A stretch of 64,000 bases of DNA from Luteimonas rhizosphaericola. Its GTDB lineage: Bacteria; Pseudomonadota; Gammaproteobacteria; Xanthomonadales; Xanthomonadaceae. The position numbers and the translations under genes were made by a program. Positions 44,312-51,319 of the stretch are shown one piece after another. Numbering within the stretch: the first letter of the stretch is position 1; each line of letters starts with the position of its first letter. Below the pieces are notes generated by a model. That model saw only the letters and a list, made by a program, of their open reading frames with translations, was not told where the DNA came from and did no database searches. The stretch is taken from the NCBI RefSeq assembly GCF_029888045.1, contig NZ_JARXRN010000021.1, forward strand, positions 418,935 to 482,934, read 5' to 3'.

Positions 44312-45256
44312 ATGCGCGCGAAGATCCACGCCACGACCACGGCGCTCGCCGCCCTGGCCCTGTCAGTCGCGCTCGCGGCCTGCAAGCCGACTGCGCCCGC
44401 GCGCCCCGCCGATGCCGGCGCTACGCCGGCCGATGCCGCCACGCCCGCCGCAACCGCTGCGCCCCCGGCCGCGACCGCGGCCGACGACAACCTCAACGCC
44501 GTGCTGTGGGTGCAGCGCTCGGCCGAATACCGGGCCAACGCGATCTCGATCTTCCGCGCCGCCGCCGACCACCTCGACGCCGCCCTCGCCGAGCCGGAGT
44601 GGGACGCGCTCGTGCCCGACGAGCGCGAGCAGGCCGCTCCTGCGAAGGGGCTGGCGCCCGCGGTGATCATGGACATCGACGAAACCGTGCTCGACAACTC
44701 GCCCTACCAGGCGCGCCTGGTCGCCAACGGCCTGGAATACGACGAGGTGACGTGGGACCAGTGGGTCGCCGAGAAAAAGGCCCGCCCGGTTCCCGGGGTG
44801 CTGGAGTTCGCCCGCGCGGCCGAGGCCAAGGGCGTGACCGTGCTGTACCTGTCCAACCGCGCCGTGCACCTGAAGGAGGCCACGCTCGCGAACCTGCGCG
44901 CGGCCGGCCTGCCGGTCAAGGACGACAGCGTGTTCCTGGGCCTGGGGACGCACGTGGAGGGCTGCGAGCAGAACGGATCGGAGAAGCTCTGCCGGCGCAG
45001 GCTCGCGGGACGCGTATACCGGGTCCTGATGCAGTTCGGCGACCAGCTCGGCGACTTCGTCGAGATCACCGCCAACACCCCCGAGGCGCGCGCCGCGCTG
45101 CTGGACGAATACGACGACTGGTTCGGCGAACGCTGGTGGATGCTGGCCAACCCCACCTACGGCTCCTGGGAGCCGGCGGTGTTCAACAACGCCTGGAGCG
45201 AGCCCAGGGAGGCCCGCCGCGCCGCGAAGCGCACTGCATTGCAACGAGATATGTAG
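44312..45256 (+). CDS. Outer-membrane lipoprotein acid phosphatase/5'-nucleotidase, e(P4) family
   Basis: 314 residues. Signal peptide with a lipobox ending LAAC (about residue 24), then an Ala/Pro/Thr-rich linker (about 26-55). The HAD catalytic motif [15 protein letters not shown] is at about 112-126 (nucleophile Asp115 region), followed by [24 protein letters not shown] and [11 protein letters not shown] near the end, all as in Haemophilus e(P4). It likely hydrolyses phosphomonoesters outside the cytoplasm. ATG at 44312 follows CGAGG by six bases; a TTG two codons earlier is less likely. Confidence 0.9.
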   Translation: MRAKIHATTTALAALALSVALAACKPTAPARPADAGATPADAATPAATAAPPAATAADDNLNAVLWVQRSAEYRANAISIFRAAADHLDAALAEPEWDALVPDEREQAAPAKGLAPAVIMDIDETVLDNSPYQARLVANGLEYDEVTWDQWVAEKKARPVPGVLEFARAAEAKGVTVLYLSNRAVHLKEATLANLRAAGLPVKDDSVFLGLGTHVEGCEQNGSEKLCRRRLAGRVYRVLMQFGDQLGDFVEITANTPEARAALLDEYDDWFGERWWMLANPTYGSWEPAVFNNAWSEPREARRAAKRTALQRDM

Positions 45257-45268
45257 ACAATTCAGATA

Positions 45269-45297
45269 GTTGCATTGCTTAAATTAAGGTGTTGCAT
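45269..45297. promoter_or_regulatory. Operator-like symmetric element before the candidate sRNA
   Basis: Two GTTGCAT copies (45269-45275 and 45291-45297) flank a perfect short palindrome CTTAA-A-TTAAG (45278-45288), all in an A/T-rich island unlike the surroundings. TTAAAT at 45279-45284 could serve as a -10. This looks like a regulated promoter, but the regulator and start site are unknown. Confidence 0.45.
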
Positions 45298-45300
45298 CAG

Positions 45301-45394
45301 GTTCGTACAGGCGGTAGGCTGACGCCCGCCACAACACGAGTCCTCCGGCCATGCCGGATTCGACGGGGAACCGAACGGTTTCCCGTTTTTTTTT
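45301..45394 (+). ncRNA. Candidate small RNA with terminal intrinsic terminator
   Basis: Between the phosphatase stop and the start of the T3SS-linked region lies a stretch with three successive hairpins: GGCGG/CCGCC (45310-45330), TCCGGC-CAT-GCCGGA (45344-45358) and the terminator stem (45364-45385) with nine Ts. CCTCC precedes the second hairpin and could pair with Shine-Dalgarno sites. It is preceded by an AT-rich promoter-like island. No matching known RNA family is recognised. It could equally be only the 3' UTR and terminator of the phosphatase gene. Confidence 0.4.
45364..45394 (+). terminator. Intrinsic terminator after the phosphatase gene
   Basis: Nine-pair stem CGGGGAACC / GGTTTCCCG with one G-U pair and GAAC tetraloop, directly followed by nine consecutive T residues (45386-45394). 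It is the strongest U-tract terminator in the window. Confidence 0.92.
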
Positions 45395-45494
45395 GCCCAA
45401 CCCTCGGGTTCACCCCAGATACCGGGCGGCGATCCGGCGACGTAGCGTGGGTCGATGACAGGCGTGTGTCGCGCCGTGACCGGGGAGGCATGCC

Positions 45495-47066
45495 GTGACG
45501 TCGATCCCGTCCCCCTTCGACGCCCTGCGCGCGCTGCTGCCCCTGCCCGGCCGCGGCGGGCCGGACGGCGGCCCGTTCGGGCCCCTGGGCGATCTTCCCG
45601 ATCTCGACGACGGACCGCCGCGCGGGCCCGGCCAACATGCGCGCCATGGTGACGGGCCATCTGGTCCGGCTGGCCCGGGTGGTCCGTTGCGCGCGGACGG
45701 ACAGGCGCCCCTGAGTCCTTCCGAGGCGCACCAGATCGCCGATACGCTCACCGACGCGATGCGCCAGAATCCGTCGCATCCGCTGTTCCGCGATCTGCCG
45801 CAGACCTCGCCCGAAGCGTTCCGGCAGTGGGTGGTCGACGTGCTGACCTCGCCCCAGAGCATGATGCAGGGCCTGCCGCGTGAGACCGTCCACTCGCTGG
45901 CCCAGGCCACGTCGGTCGCCGCCGCGCTGCTGCGCGAACCGGGGCCGTCGCCTGCGATGGCCCAGGCGCGTGCGGAAGGCGACGCGATGCGGGCCAGCAT
46001 CCAGGCCCAGGCGCAGGCACAACAGGCGACGGCCGAGCGCGCACACGCGATGCCGCGTGGCGACGATGCACGGATCCAGGCGTCGCTGGCCCAGCAGGCG
46101 GGAGATGGCCGGATGTCCGCCGATCCGCGCGTCGCGTCCGCGCTCGCACAGGCTCAGGCCCAGGCGCCAGGCCAAGCACCGGGCCTGACGCAGGCGCCGC
46201 GGGCCGAGACCGGCCTGCCGCCCGGCGCGTTCCCGCCGCAGGGCACCCCGACCACGCCGGCCGCGCAGGTGCCAGGATCTACCGTCGCACAGGGACATCC
46301 GGCTCAGGCCCCGGCAGACGCGGCGCGCCCGGCGACCGAATCGCCGGCGACGCTGCTGCAGGCCCGTGGACCCGAGGGCGTCCTGCCGGCCCGTGCCGAA
46401 CGCGCGGGCGATGCGCTCCCGCAGGGCGGGCTCCCGGGCCTCGCCGGGGCGGCTGGCATCACTCTCGCCGCGGTGGCACAGCCTGCCGGCACCACGTTCG
46501 CCCACGCGCCGCAGGACGCGGTCCGCGCCCGCACGCCGGCCGAGCGCCGCGTCGCGCGCGACGCCGCCGCGAAGGAGGCGGCTGCGCAGGAACAGGCCCA
46601 GGCCCGCGACGGCGATGGGCGTCAGGAGCAGCGCAATCGGAAGCGGGCGGCGCCTGCGGACGGTGGCGCGGAACGGCGCCCGGCCAGCAGTGCGCCGCCC
46701 GGCACATCGCAGGCGAACGCGAACGCAACCGCGACCGCGGCCGGACACGTGGCCCTGGCGGGAGCGTCCGGTGCGGCGCAGGCCGCCGACGACGGCGACG
46801 GGGAGATCCGACCCGGCGGCCACCTCGCGCCGGGCGAGGACACGCCCGATGGAAGCGAGGCGGACTCCAGTCCGCCGCAGTGGCTGTACTGGTCGCTCAT
46901 CGCCGTCACCTATGGCTGCCTGACCGGCGCGCTCGTCTTGATGTCTCCGTGGGCTGCCTCGGTTCCGGTCGCGATCGACGCGATGCCGGCGTGGCGCAAC
47001 GGACTCACGATCGCCGGGCTGGCGAGCGGGATCTGGGCCTGGCTGATCGCCAGGCGCATGCGCTAG
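45495..47066 (+). CDS. Unrecognised low-complexity protein with C-terminal membrane hairpin, T3SS-adjacent
   Basis: 523 residues, no family recognised. N-terminal 60 residues are Gly/Pro/Asp-rich; residues about 75-170 form a more complex helical part (LSPSEAHQIADTLTDAMRQN and onward); 170-455 is an Ala/Gln/Pro/Arg-rich low-complexity region; the last 62 residues hold two membrane segments (about 463-485 and 497-516) ending in ARRMR. A GTG start at 45495 follows GGGGAGG by six bases, the best ribosome-binding site in the region. It converges on the T3SS gene series, with a 19-base gap. Possibly a T3SS-related accessory or substrate; this is only positional inference. Confidence 0.8.
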   Translation: MTSIPSPFDALRALLPLPGRGGPDGGPFGPLGDLPDLDDGPPRGPGQHARHGDGPSGPAGPGGPLRADGQAPLSPSEAHQIADTLTDAMRQNPSHPLFRDLPQTSPEAFRQWVVDVLTSPQSMMQGLPRETVHSLAQATSVAAALLREPGPSPAMAQARAEGDAMRASIQAQAQAQQATAERAHAMPRGDDARIQASLAQQAGDGRMSADPRVASALAQAQAQAPGQAPGLTQAPRAETGLPPGAFPPQGTPTTPAAQVPGSTVAQGHPAQAPADAARPATESPATLLQARGPEGVLPARAERAGDALPQGGLPGLAGAAGITLAAVAQPAGTTFAHAPQDAVRARTPAERRVARDAAAKEAAAQEQAQARDGDGRQEQRNRKRAAPADGGAERRPASSAPPGTSQANANATATAAGHVALAGASGAAQAADDGDGEIRPGGHLAPGEDTPDGSEADSSPPQWLYWSLIAVTYGCLTGALVLMSPWAASVPVAIDAMPAWRNGLTIAGLASGIWAWLIARRMR

Positions 47067-47085
47067 CCGATCGTATTGGCGCCGG

Positions 47086-47583
47086 TCACCGCGCCGGCAC
47101 GCACTCGGTCACCATGATCATCTGCATCGGCCCGCCGGAGACGCTCGGGACGTTGCGCTGGCGCGTGACCATCCGCGCGCATTCCGGATCCCGGCCCTTG
47201 GCGCTGCGGCTGGTGCGGTCCGACTGGGCCTGTGTCCTTTCCCCCGATACGCGCGCGGCGCCTGGCGCCGCGGCGGCATAGGCGCCCGCATCATGCCGAC
47301 GCCGCACCCTCTCGCCATCCTCCCTGCCCATCCGCTCCGCGGTGGCGCGCAACCATGCGTCCGCGCTCGACCGACCGTCGGTTCGCACGCGCCGCTGGTA
47401 CTCGGGCAGGAGTTCGCGGCGACGCTGGTCGATCGCGCGCTGCATGTCCTGCCGCAATGCCTGCTCGTTCACGGCGGCGCGTCCTTGCGTCTGCGCAGAG
47501 GCAGGCATGGAGGGGATCAGGAACGCGCCCGCCAAGGCGACCGCGGAAACGAGCATCAGGGAACGCGATGTCGACACGAACAT
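47086..47583 (-). CDS. Exported protein of unknown function, module plus Cys-containing C-terminus
   Basis: 165 residues. Sec signal peptide (about 1-30, cleaved after ASA). Residues about 55-95 (key pattern EYQRR..TDG....AWL.....R..GE) match a segment of two T3SS-linked proteins at 48484 and 49213. The last 35 residues (DPECAR to TECVPAR, two Cys) are nearly the same as those of the neighbouring protein at 47694. GGAGGG precedes the ATG at 47583, which decides the start. Function unknown; localisation is periplasmic or secreted. Confidence 0.8.
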   Translation of the reverse strand: MFVSTSRSLMLVSAVALAGAFLIPSMPASAQTQGRAAVNEQALRQDMQRAIDQRRRELLPEYQRRVRTDGRSSADAWLRATAERMGREDGERVRRRHDAGAYAAAAPGAARVSGERTQAQSDRTSRSAKGRDPECARMVTRQRNVPSVSGGPMQMIMVTECVPAR

Positions 47584-47693
47584 GGCTTCGCCCTCCAACC
47601 GTAGACACGCGACCGGACCCTAGCAGGAGCGGCATTAATCGGATGGCAACATTGCGTGACCGTCCGACGCAGACGCCTCCGGCCCCGCTCCGG

Positions 47694-48008
47694 CTACCGG
47701 CGCGCTGGCACGCACTCGGTGACCATGACCATCTGCATCGGCCCGCCACCGACGCCCGCCACGCTGCGGGTCCGTGTCTCGATCCGCGCGCAGTCCGGAT
47801 CGCCGCGCCGCTGGCGAGCTTGCGGACTGCGATCACCCGCGGGGTCCCGCACGCGGTCGTCGTCGCGTCCGACCGTGGCGCCGCCTGCCGCTGCCCGACC
47901 TGCATCCGCGCGCGCGCCGGTCGAGCGGTCGTAGTCCTCACACGCGACGCATGCATACGAGAGCAGACATGCGGCAACAACGGGACGAATGAGCATCTTC
48001 GGCTTCAT
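47694..48008 (-). CDS. Small exported protein with the same Cys-containing C-terminus
   Basis: 104 residues. A hydrophobic N-terminal signal (about 5-24) ends in a Cys-rich stretch (CVAC) that could be a lipoprotein site. A Gly/Arg/Asp-rich middle is followed by the C-terminal 37 residues (DPDCAR to TECVPARR) shared with the protein at 47086, including the GGPMQM and TECVPAR motifs. GGGAGG precedes the ATG at 48008. No family recognised; duplicated domain of unknown function. Confidence 0.75.
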   Translation of the reverse strand: MKPKMLIRPVVAACLLSYACVACEDYDRSTGARADAGRAAAGGATVGRDDDRVRDPAGDRSPQARQRRGDPDCARIETRTRSVAGVGGGPMQMVMVTECVPARR

Positions 48009-48027
48009 CGAACCTCCCATACAAGAA

Positions 48028-48052
48028 CGCCCCCTGCGAAACGCAGGGGGCG
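48028..48052 (-). terminator. Hairpin terminator after the small T3SS gene at 48080
   Basis: Perfect 11-bp stem CGCCCCCTGCG / CGCAGGGGGCG with a three-base loop, followed on the minus strand by TTCTTGT. It lies 27 bases downstream of the stop of the 48080 gene and before the exported-protein gene, so it may end or attenuate the T3SS-linked transcript. Confidence 0.65.
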
Positions 48053-48079
48053 CCTTGCGGAACGACACAAGGACGGGAA

Positions 48080-48421
48080 TCAGCCCGACTTGCGCGCGAT
48101 CTGGGTGTTGCCCTCGCCCAGGCTCTTGATGATGTTGCTGGTGGCCTGCATGAACATGTTCATGGTCTGGCTGTAGGCGTTCATCTTGGCATTGAGCTCG
48201 GTGAGCTGGGAATTCTCGCCACCGTCGGACACACGCTGTTGCTCGGTATCGATGGCCTTGGCCATCTTCACCAGGTTCTCGCCCATCTTGTCGGCGATCT
48301 TGCCCAGGACCATCGCGAGGACGACGAGCCAGCTGCCGCCCTTGGCGAGCTTGGCCTCGACGGCCAGCTGGTCCACGCTCATCTGGGAATAATCGTTCAT
48401 GGTGGGACGGATATCGGTCAT
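48080..48421 (-). CDS. Small helical T3SS-linked protein (filament/needle-like candidate)
   Basis: 113 residues. A hydrophobic stretch (WLVVLAMVLGKIADKM, about 31-46) is followed by a long amphipathic helical C-terminus (QLTELNAKMNAYSQTMNMFMQATSN, about 72-96, split as QLTELNAKMNAYSQTM and ATSNIIKSLGEGNTQIARK). The C-terminal pattern recalls EspA/needle-type T3SS subunits, but no clear family match could be made by eye. No cysteines. AGGAG lies eight bases before the ATG. The strong ribosome-binding site and following terminator suit a highly made secreted subunit; this is inference. Confidence 0.72.
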   Translation of the reverse strand: MTDIRPTMNDYSQMSVDQLAVEAKLAKGGSWLVVLAMVLGKIADKMGENLVKMAKAIDTEQQRVSDGGENSQLTELNAKMNAYSQTMNMFMQATSNIIKSLGEGNTQIARKSG

Positions 48422-48483
48422 GGCTGCTTCTCCTGGGAGTGTCGATTGCGATCGGATTCTTCAGATCTGTGTTCGGTACGAAT

Positions 48484-49122
48484 CTAGCGACCACTGCGCG
48501 GTGGCGGACCCCTCACGCGCCGCGCTCTCGACCTGGTGGCATCCGTGGCTATGACCGGCGCCGGTTCGCCGATGCCATTGGACATGGCGGCGTGGACCGA
48601 GCCCGGCGATCCTTCGCCGAGCAGTGCGTCGCGGTTGTCCCGCAACCATTCCAGGGCCGCCTGTTCGCCATCGCGCGCCATCCGTTGGCTGAACTCGATC
48701 GCGAACTTCGATTCCCTGCGCTCGAATGCAGCCAGCGCGCCGTCCAGCTGGCGGACCAGCGCGTTGGCTTCTTCGTCCGACACCGCACCAGCCGCCTGCA
48801 GCGCCTTCGCCGCTTCCATCCAGGTCTCGCGATCCGGGGCCTGGAAGACGGTGTCGGCAGCGTCGACCGCATCCAGCGCCGCGGACAGTTCGCTGCGGAT
48901 CTGGTCGCGGGTTTCAAGGTCGAGCGAAGGATCCTCACCCAGCAGTTCGAAGAACTGCTGCAGCAGCGCATCCTTCTCCATCTCGACCGCCGCGGCCACT
49001 CCCGCATCCGCGCCGTCTGCTTTCGCATGCGCCGCACCGCCGCCATTGCCCACCGTGCCACCCACCACATCGAAGCGGCGGTCGGCGGTTCCTGCGGGGC
49101 GGCGGATCTGGCGGCGTGCCAT
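48484..49122 (-). CDS. T3SS-linked protein of unknown function, module protein A
   Basis: 212 residues, soluble, Ala/Glu/Asp-rich and mostly helical. Residues about 102-168 align with 56-125 of the next gene's product: both read LxxxGxxxxxDEAxxLxRxxDGxxxxxxxRExKxxxEFxxRxARDGE, then a WL segment. No cysteines. The N-terminal 45 residues are Arg/Gly/Ala-rich and look unstructured, as in T3SS secretion signals, and the C-terminal 25 are Arg/Pro-rich. Function unknown; chaperone, regulator or secreted substrate are all possible. Confidence 0.75.
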   Translation of the reverse strand: MARRQIRRPAGTADRRFDVVGGTVGNGGGAAHAKADGADAGVAAAVEMEKDALLQQFFELLGEDPSLDLETRDQIRSELSAALDAVDAADTVFQAPDRETWMEAAKALQAAGAVSDEEANALVRQLDGALAAFERRESKFAIEFSQRMARDGEQAALEWLRDNRDALLGEGSPGSVHAAMSNGIGEPAPVIATDATRSRARRVRGPPPRSGR

Positions 49123-49212
49123 GGGGATTCGGACTACCGGTCGGGAATGGATTCGAATCTAGTGGAGGCGGATCGACAATTCAGCTGGGGCGGACCCTAG
49201 GCACCGATCACG

Positions 49213-49656
49213 CTACGCGGCGGCGCCAGGCGACAGGCCGGGAATCGTCTGCACCAGCTGGCGCATCTGCTCCCCTTGCCGGCGTCCCAGCGCCTCGGCG
49301 GCCTCGGCCAACCAGGCCCGGGTGTCGACTTCGCCGTCGCGCGCGAGACGATCGCGGAACTCCACTTCGAGTTTCGCCTTCTCCGCGCGCAGTTCGAGCA
49401 CGAGCCCGTCATACCTGCGCAGGATCGCGGCCTCGTCGGCCACGTCCAGGCCACCTTGGCGACGCAGGCCGCCGAGCAATTCCATCAGCTCTTCGCGGCT
49501 GGTCGCCACCGGCCCATCGCCCTGCGCAGCTACGACGGGTGCGTCGCCCGTCGACACCCCGCCCGCGGCGTCCGGATCGAGGTGGACGGCCGACAGGCGA
49601 TCGTCTGCAGGGGCCGGGCCACGGGTTGCGGGTCGCTGGGGAGGACGCTTGCTCAT
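49213..49656 (-). CDS. T3SS-linked protein of unknown function, module protein B
   Basis: 147 residues. N-terminal 45 residues are Pro/Arg/Ala/Asp-rich; the rest is helical. Residues about 56-132 match the module of the 48484 product; the last part (EFRDRLARDGE to AWLAEAAEALGRRQGE, about 99-129) also matches residues 60-92 of the exported protein at 47086. No recognisable family, no clear ribosome-binding site before the ATG at 49656. Presumably a paralogue of its neighbour. Confidence 0.72.
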   Translation of the reverse strand: MSKRPPQRPATRGPAPADDRLSAVHLDPDAAGGVSTGDAPVVAAQGDGPVATSREELMELLGGLRRQGGLDVADEAAILRRYDGLVLELRAEKAKLEVEFRDRLARDGEVDTRAWLAEAAEALGRRQGEQMRQLVQTIPGLSPGAAA

Positions 49657-49744
49657 GGGTCACCAGTTCCGGGGCGAGAGGCGTGTGCGGTCCGGGGAGT
49701 CGGCAGGCGGGCCGTCGCCGGCCCGGCCGCCACCCCCGGAACCG

Positions 49745-49954
49745 TCAGCTGCCGAGGCCGTTGAGGAACCCGCTGCTGAAAGCGTTGTTGAACACGGCAT
49801 CGAATGCCGAATCGCCGCTGCCGCCGGACTCGCCGAGCAGCGAACCGACCAGACCGCCGGCCAGCTGGCCGAGCATGGGGTTGCCGGTGTACGCGGTCAC
49901 CGCGAGATTGATGACGCTGGAAACGATGTCGCCAAGGCCGCTGAGGAAGCTCAT
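49745..49954 (-). CDS. Tiny Gly-rich hydrophobic T3SS-linked protein
   Basis: 69 residues, no Cys, Gly/Ser/Leu-rich. Two hydrophobic stretches (about 5-22 and 27-41: LGQLAGGLVGSLLG) flank a TAYTGNP turn; the end is Phe/Asn/Gly-rich (FNNAFSSGFLNGLG). CAGGAG lies nine bases before the ATG at 49954, a good site for a small abundant product. Size, composition and position suggest a secreted T3SS structural or harpin-like protein, but no family is recognised. Confidence 0.7.
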   Translation of the reverse strand: MSFLSGLGDIVSSVINLAVTAYTGNPMLGQLAGGLVGSLLGESGGSGDSAFDAVFNNAFSSGFLNGLGS

Positions 49955-50082
49955 GGTGTGGACTCCTGTCTACGTCGATGTCGGGGGTCGAAACATCACG
50001 CGCCGGGGGCGCCATCGAAGTGTGCTGCGAGGCCGGGTTCGTCCCAAGCTGGGGCGTTCCCCACCTGGGGCCAACCCTGGCG

Positions 50083-50805
50083 TCAGCCGTTGTAGTGCGG
50101 GTCGATCTGCAACTGGCCGAGGTCGTGTTCGGCGAACCGGCGGGCCAGCGCCGGCGCGGCTTCGCGGATCGCGTCGTAGCTGTCGCGCGAGCGCACGTCG
50201 GCGCGCAGCAGCCAGCCGTCGGCGGTCTTGCTCAGCAGCAGGTCGGTGCCAGGCAGCGTCGCATCGGACATGCGCAGCAGCACGTGCCCGTCGCCGTCGG
50301 CTGAGGCGGCGCCATCCACCGCCAGCTGGCGCACGTGGCGTTCGAGCATCTCGGCCAGGGCCTTGCCGCTGGCCATGGGCGGTGCGGGGACCGCGGCCTG
50401 CGGCGTCGCTCCCGCGTCGCGCAGCGCGGACTGCGCCTGCATCATCGCCAGCAGATCGGCGCCGTCGATCGAATTGGCGCCGAAACCGTTGTTGTCGACA
50501 CCTTCCTGCTGGCCTGACTGAGCGGCCTGGCCATGCACCGGCGCGTTGGCCTCGCCCTGGCGAGCGGCGGCGTGCGCGGCCTGCCGGCCGGCGTCCAGCG
50601 GCGCGCGCGGCAGTTCCTCGCGTTCCTGTGTGCCCGAACGCGCGTCCTGGCGGCCGTGCTGCATCAGCTGGCGGAAGCGGTCCACCTCTTCCTTGGGCGG
50701 CGCCTCGCGCGGGCGTTCGCTGGGTCTGTCGTTGTCCGTGCCACGCGTTTCGCCCGCGGAACGGTTCGTCAGCGACGAGGTGCTGCTGCCTTGATCGATG
50801 CTCAT
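50083..50805 (-). CDS. sctP: T3SS needle-length/substrate-switch protein SctP-like
   Basis: 240 residues. N-terminal half is charged and low-complexity (Arg/Glu/Gln/Ala), the C-terminal quarter is an ordered FliK/SctP-type domain: GHVLLRMSDATLPGTDLLLSKTADGWLLRADVRS (about 174-207, split as GHVLLRMSDATLPGTDLLL). It measures needle length and switches export specificity in other systems. The ATG at 50805 follows GGAG, only one base beyond the sctO stop. Alternative start four codons upstream overlaps sctO. Confidence 0.8.
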   Translation of the reverse strand: MSIDQGSSTSSLTNRSAGETRGTDNDRPSERPREAPPKEEVDRFRQLMQHGRQDARSGTQEREELPRAPLDAGRQAAHAAARQGEANAPVHGQAAQSGQQEGVDNNGFGANSIDGADLLAMMQAQSALRDAGATPQAAVPAPPMASGKALAEMLERHVRQLAVDGAASADGDGHVLLRMSDATLPGTDLLLSKTADGWLLRADVRSRDSYDAIREAAPALARRFAEHDLGQLQIDPHYNG

Positions 50806-50806
50806 C

Positions 50807-51319
50807 TCAGGCTCCATGGAATCGGGTGCGGGCGCAGTGTGCCGCTTGCACCAGGTCGGCGGCGGCGTCTTCCTCCTGGCGCGCTTCGAACGCCAGCATT
50901 TCGCCACGCCAGAGGGTCTTGCGCTTCTCCAGTGCGTCTTCGCGCGCCTTGGCGCGGAAATACGCCTGCATCGCTTCGGCGAGCGCCTGCTCGGCCTCGC
51001 GGAGGGCCTGCTGGGCCTGCTGCAGTCGCTGGCGCGCGGCCTGCTCCTGTTCGCCGAGCCAGTCGATGTGCGTTTCGCGCTGTTCGAGCGCGAGCGGGAA
51101 GGGAATCCCGGGCGGCGGCGGGTCGAGCATGCGCAGCCGCTGCCCGGCACGCTCGCGGCGCAGCGCCTCGATCTCGGCCTCGATCCTCTCGCAGGCCTCG
51201 CGCCGCTCGCGCACCACGCGCTGGCGCTCGACCACTTCCTGGCGCGCCTTCTCGGTGCGGTGCGCGCGCAGCTGCAGCAGCTGCTGCAGCGGATAGCGGC
51301 GGCGCGAGGTGCCGATCAC
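50807..51319 (-). CDS. sctO: T3SS stalk protein SctO
   Basis: 170 residues, almost wholly coiled coil rich in Arg, Glu, Gln and Ala (YscO/FliJ type). The start [19 protein letters not shown] is characteristic of the YscO family. A GTG start (51317-51319) overlaps the sctN stop in a GTGA, so translation is coupled. SctO links the ATPase to the SctV gate. Gene position between sctN and sctP is the usual one. Confidence 0.85.
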   Translation of the reverse strand: MIGTSRRRYPLQQLLQLRAHRTEKARQEVVERQRVVRERREACERIEAEIEALRRERAGQRLRMLDPPPPGIPFPLALEQRETHIDWLGEQEQAARQRLQQAQQALREAEQALAEAMQAYFRAKAREDALEKRKTLWRGEMLAFEARQEEDAAADLVQAAHCARTRFHGA

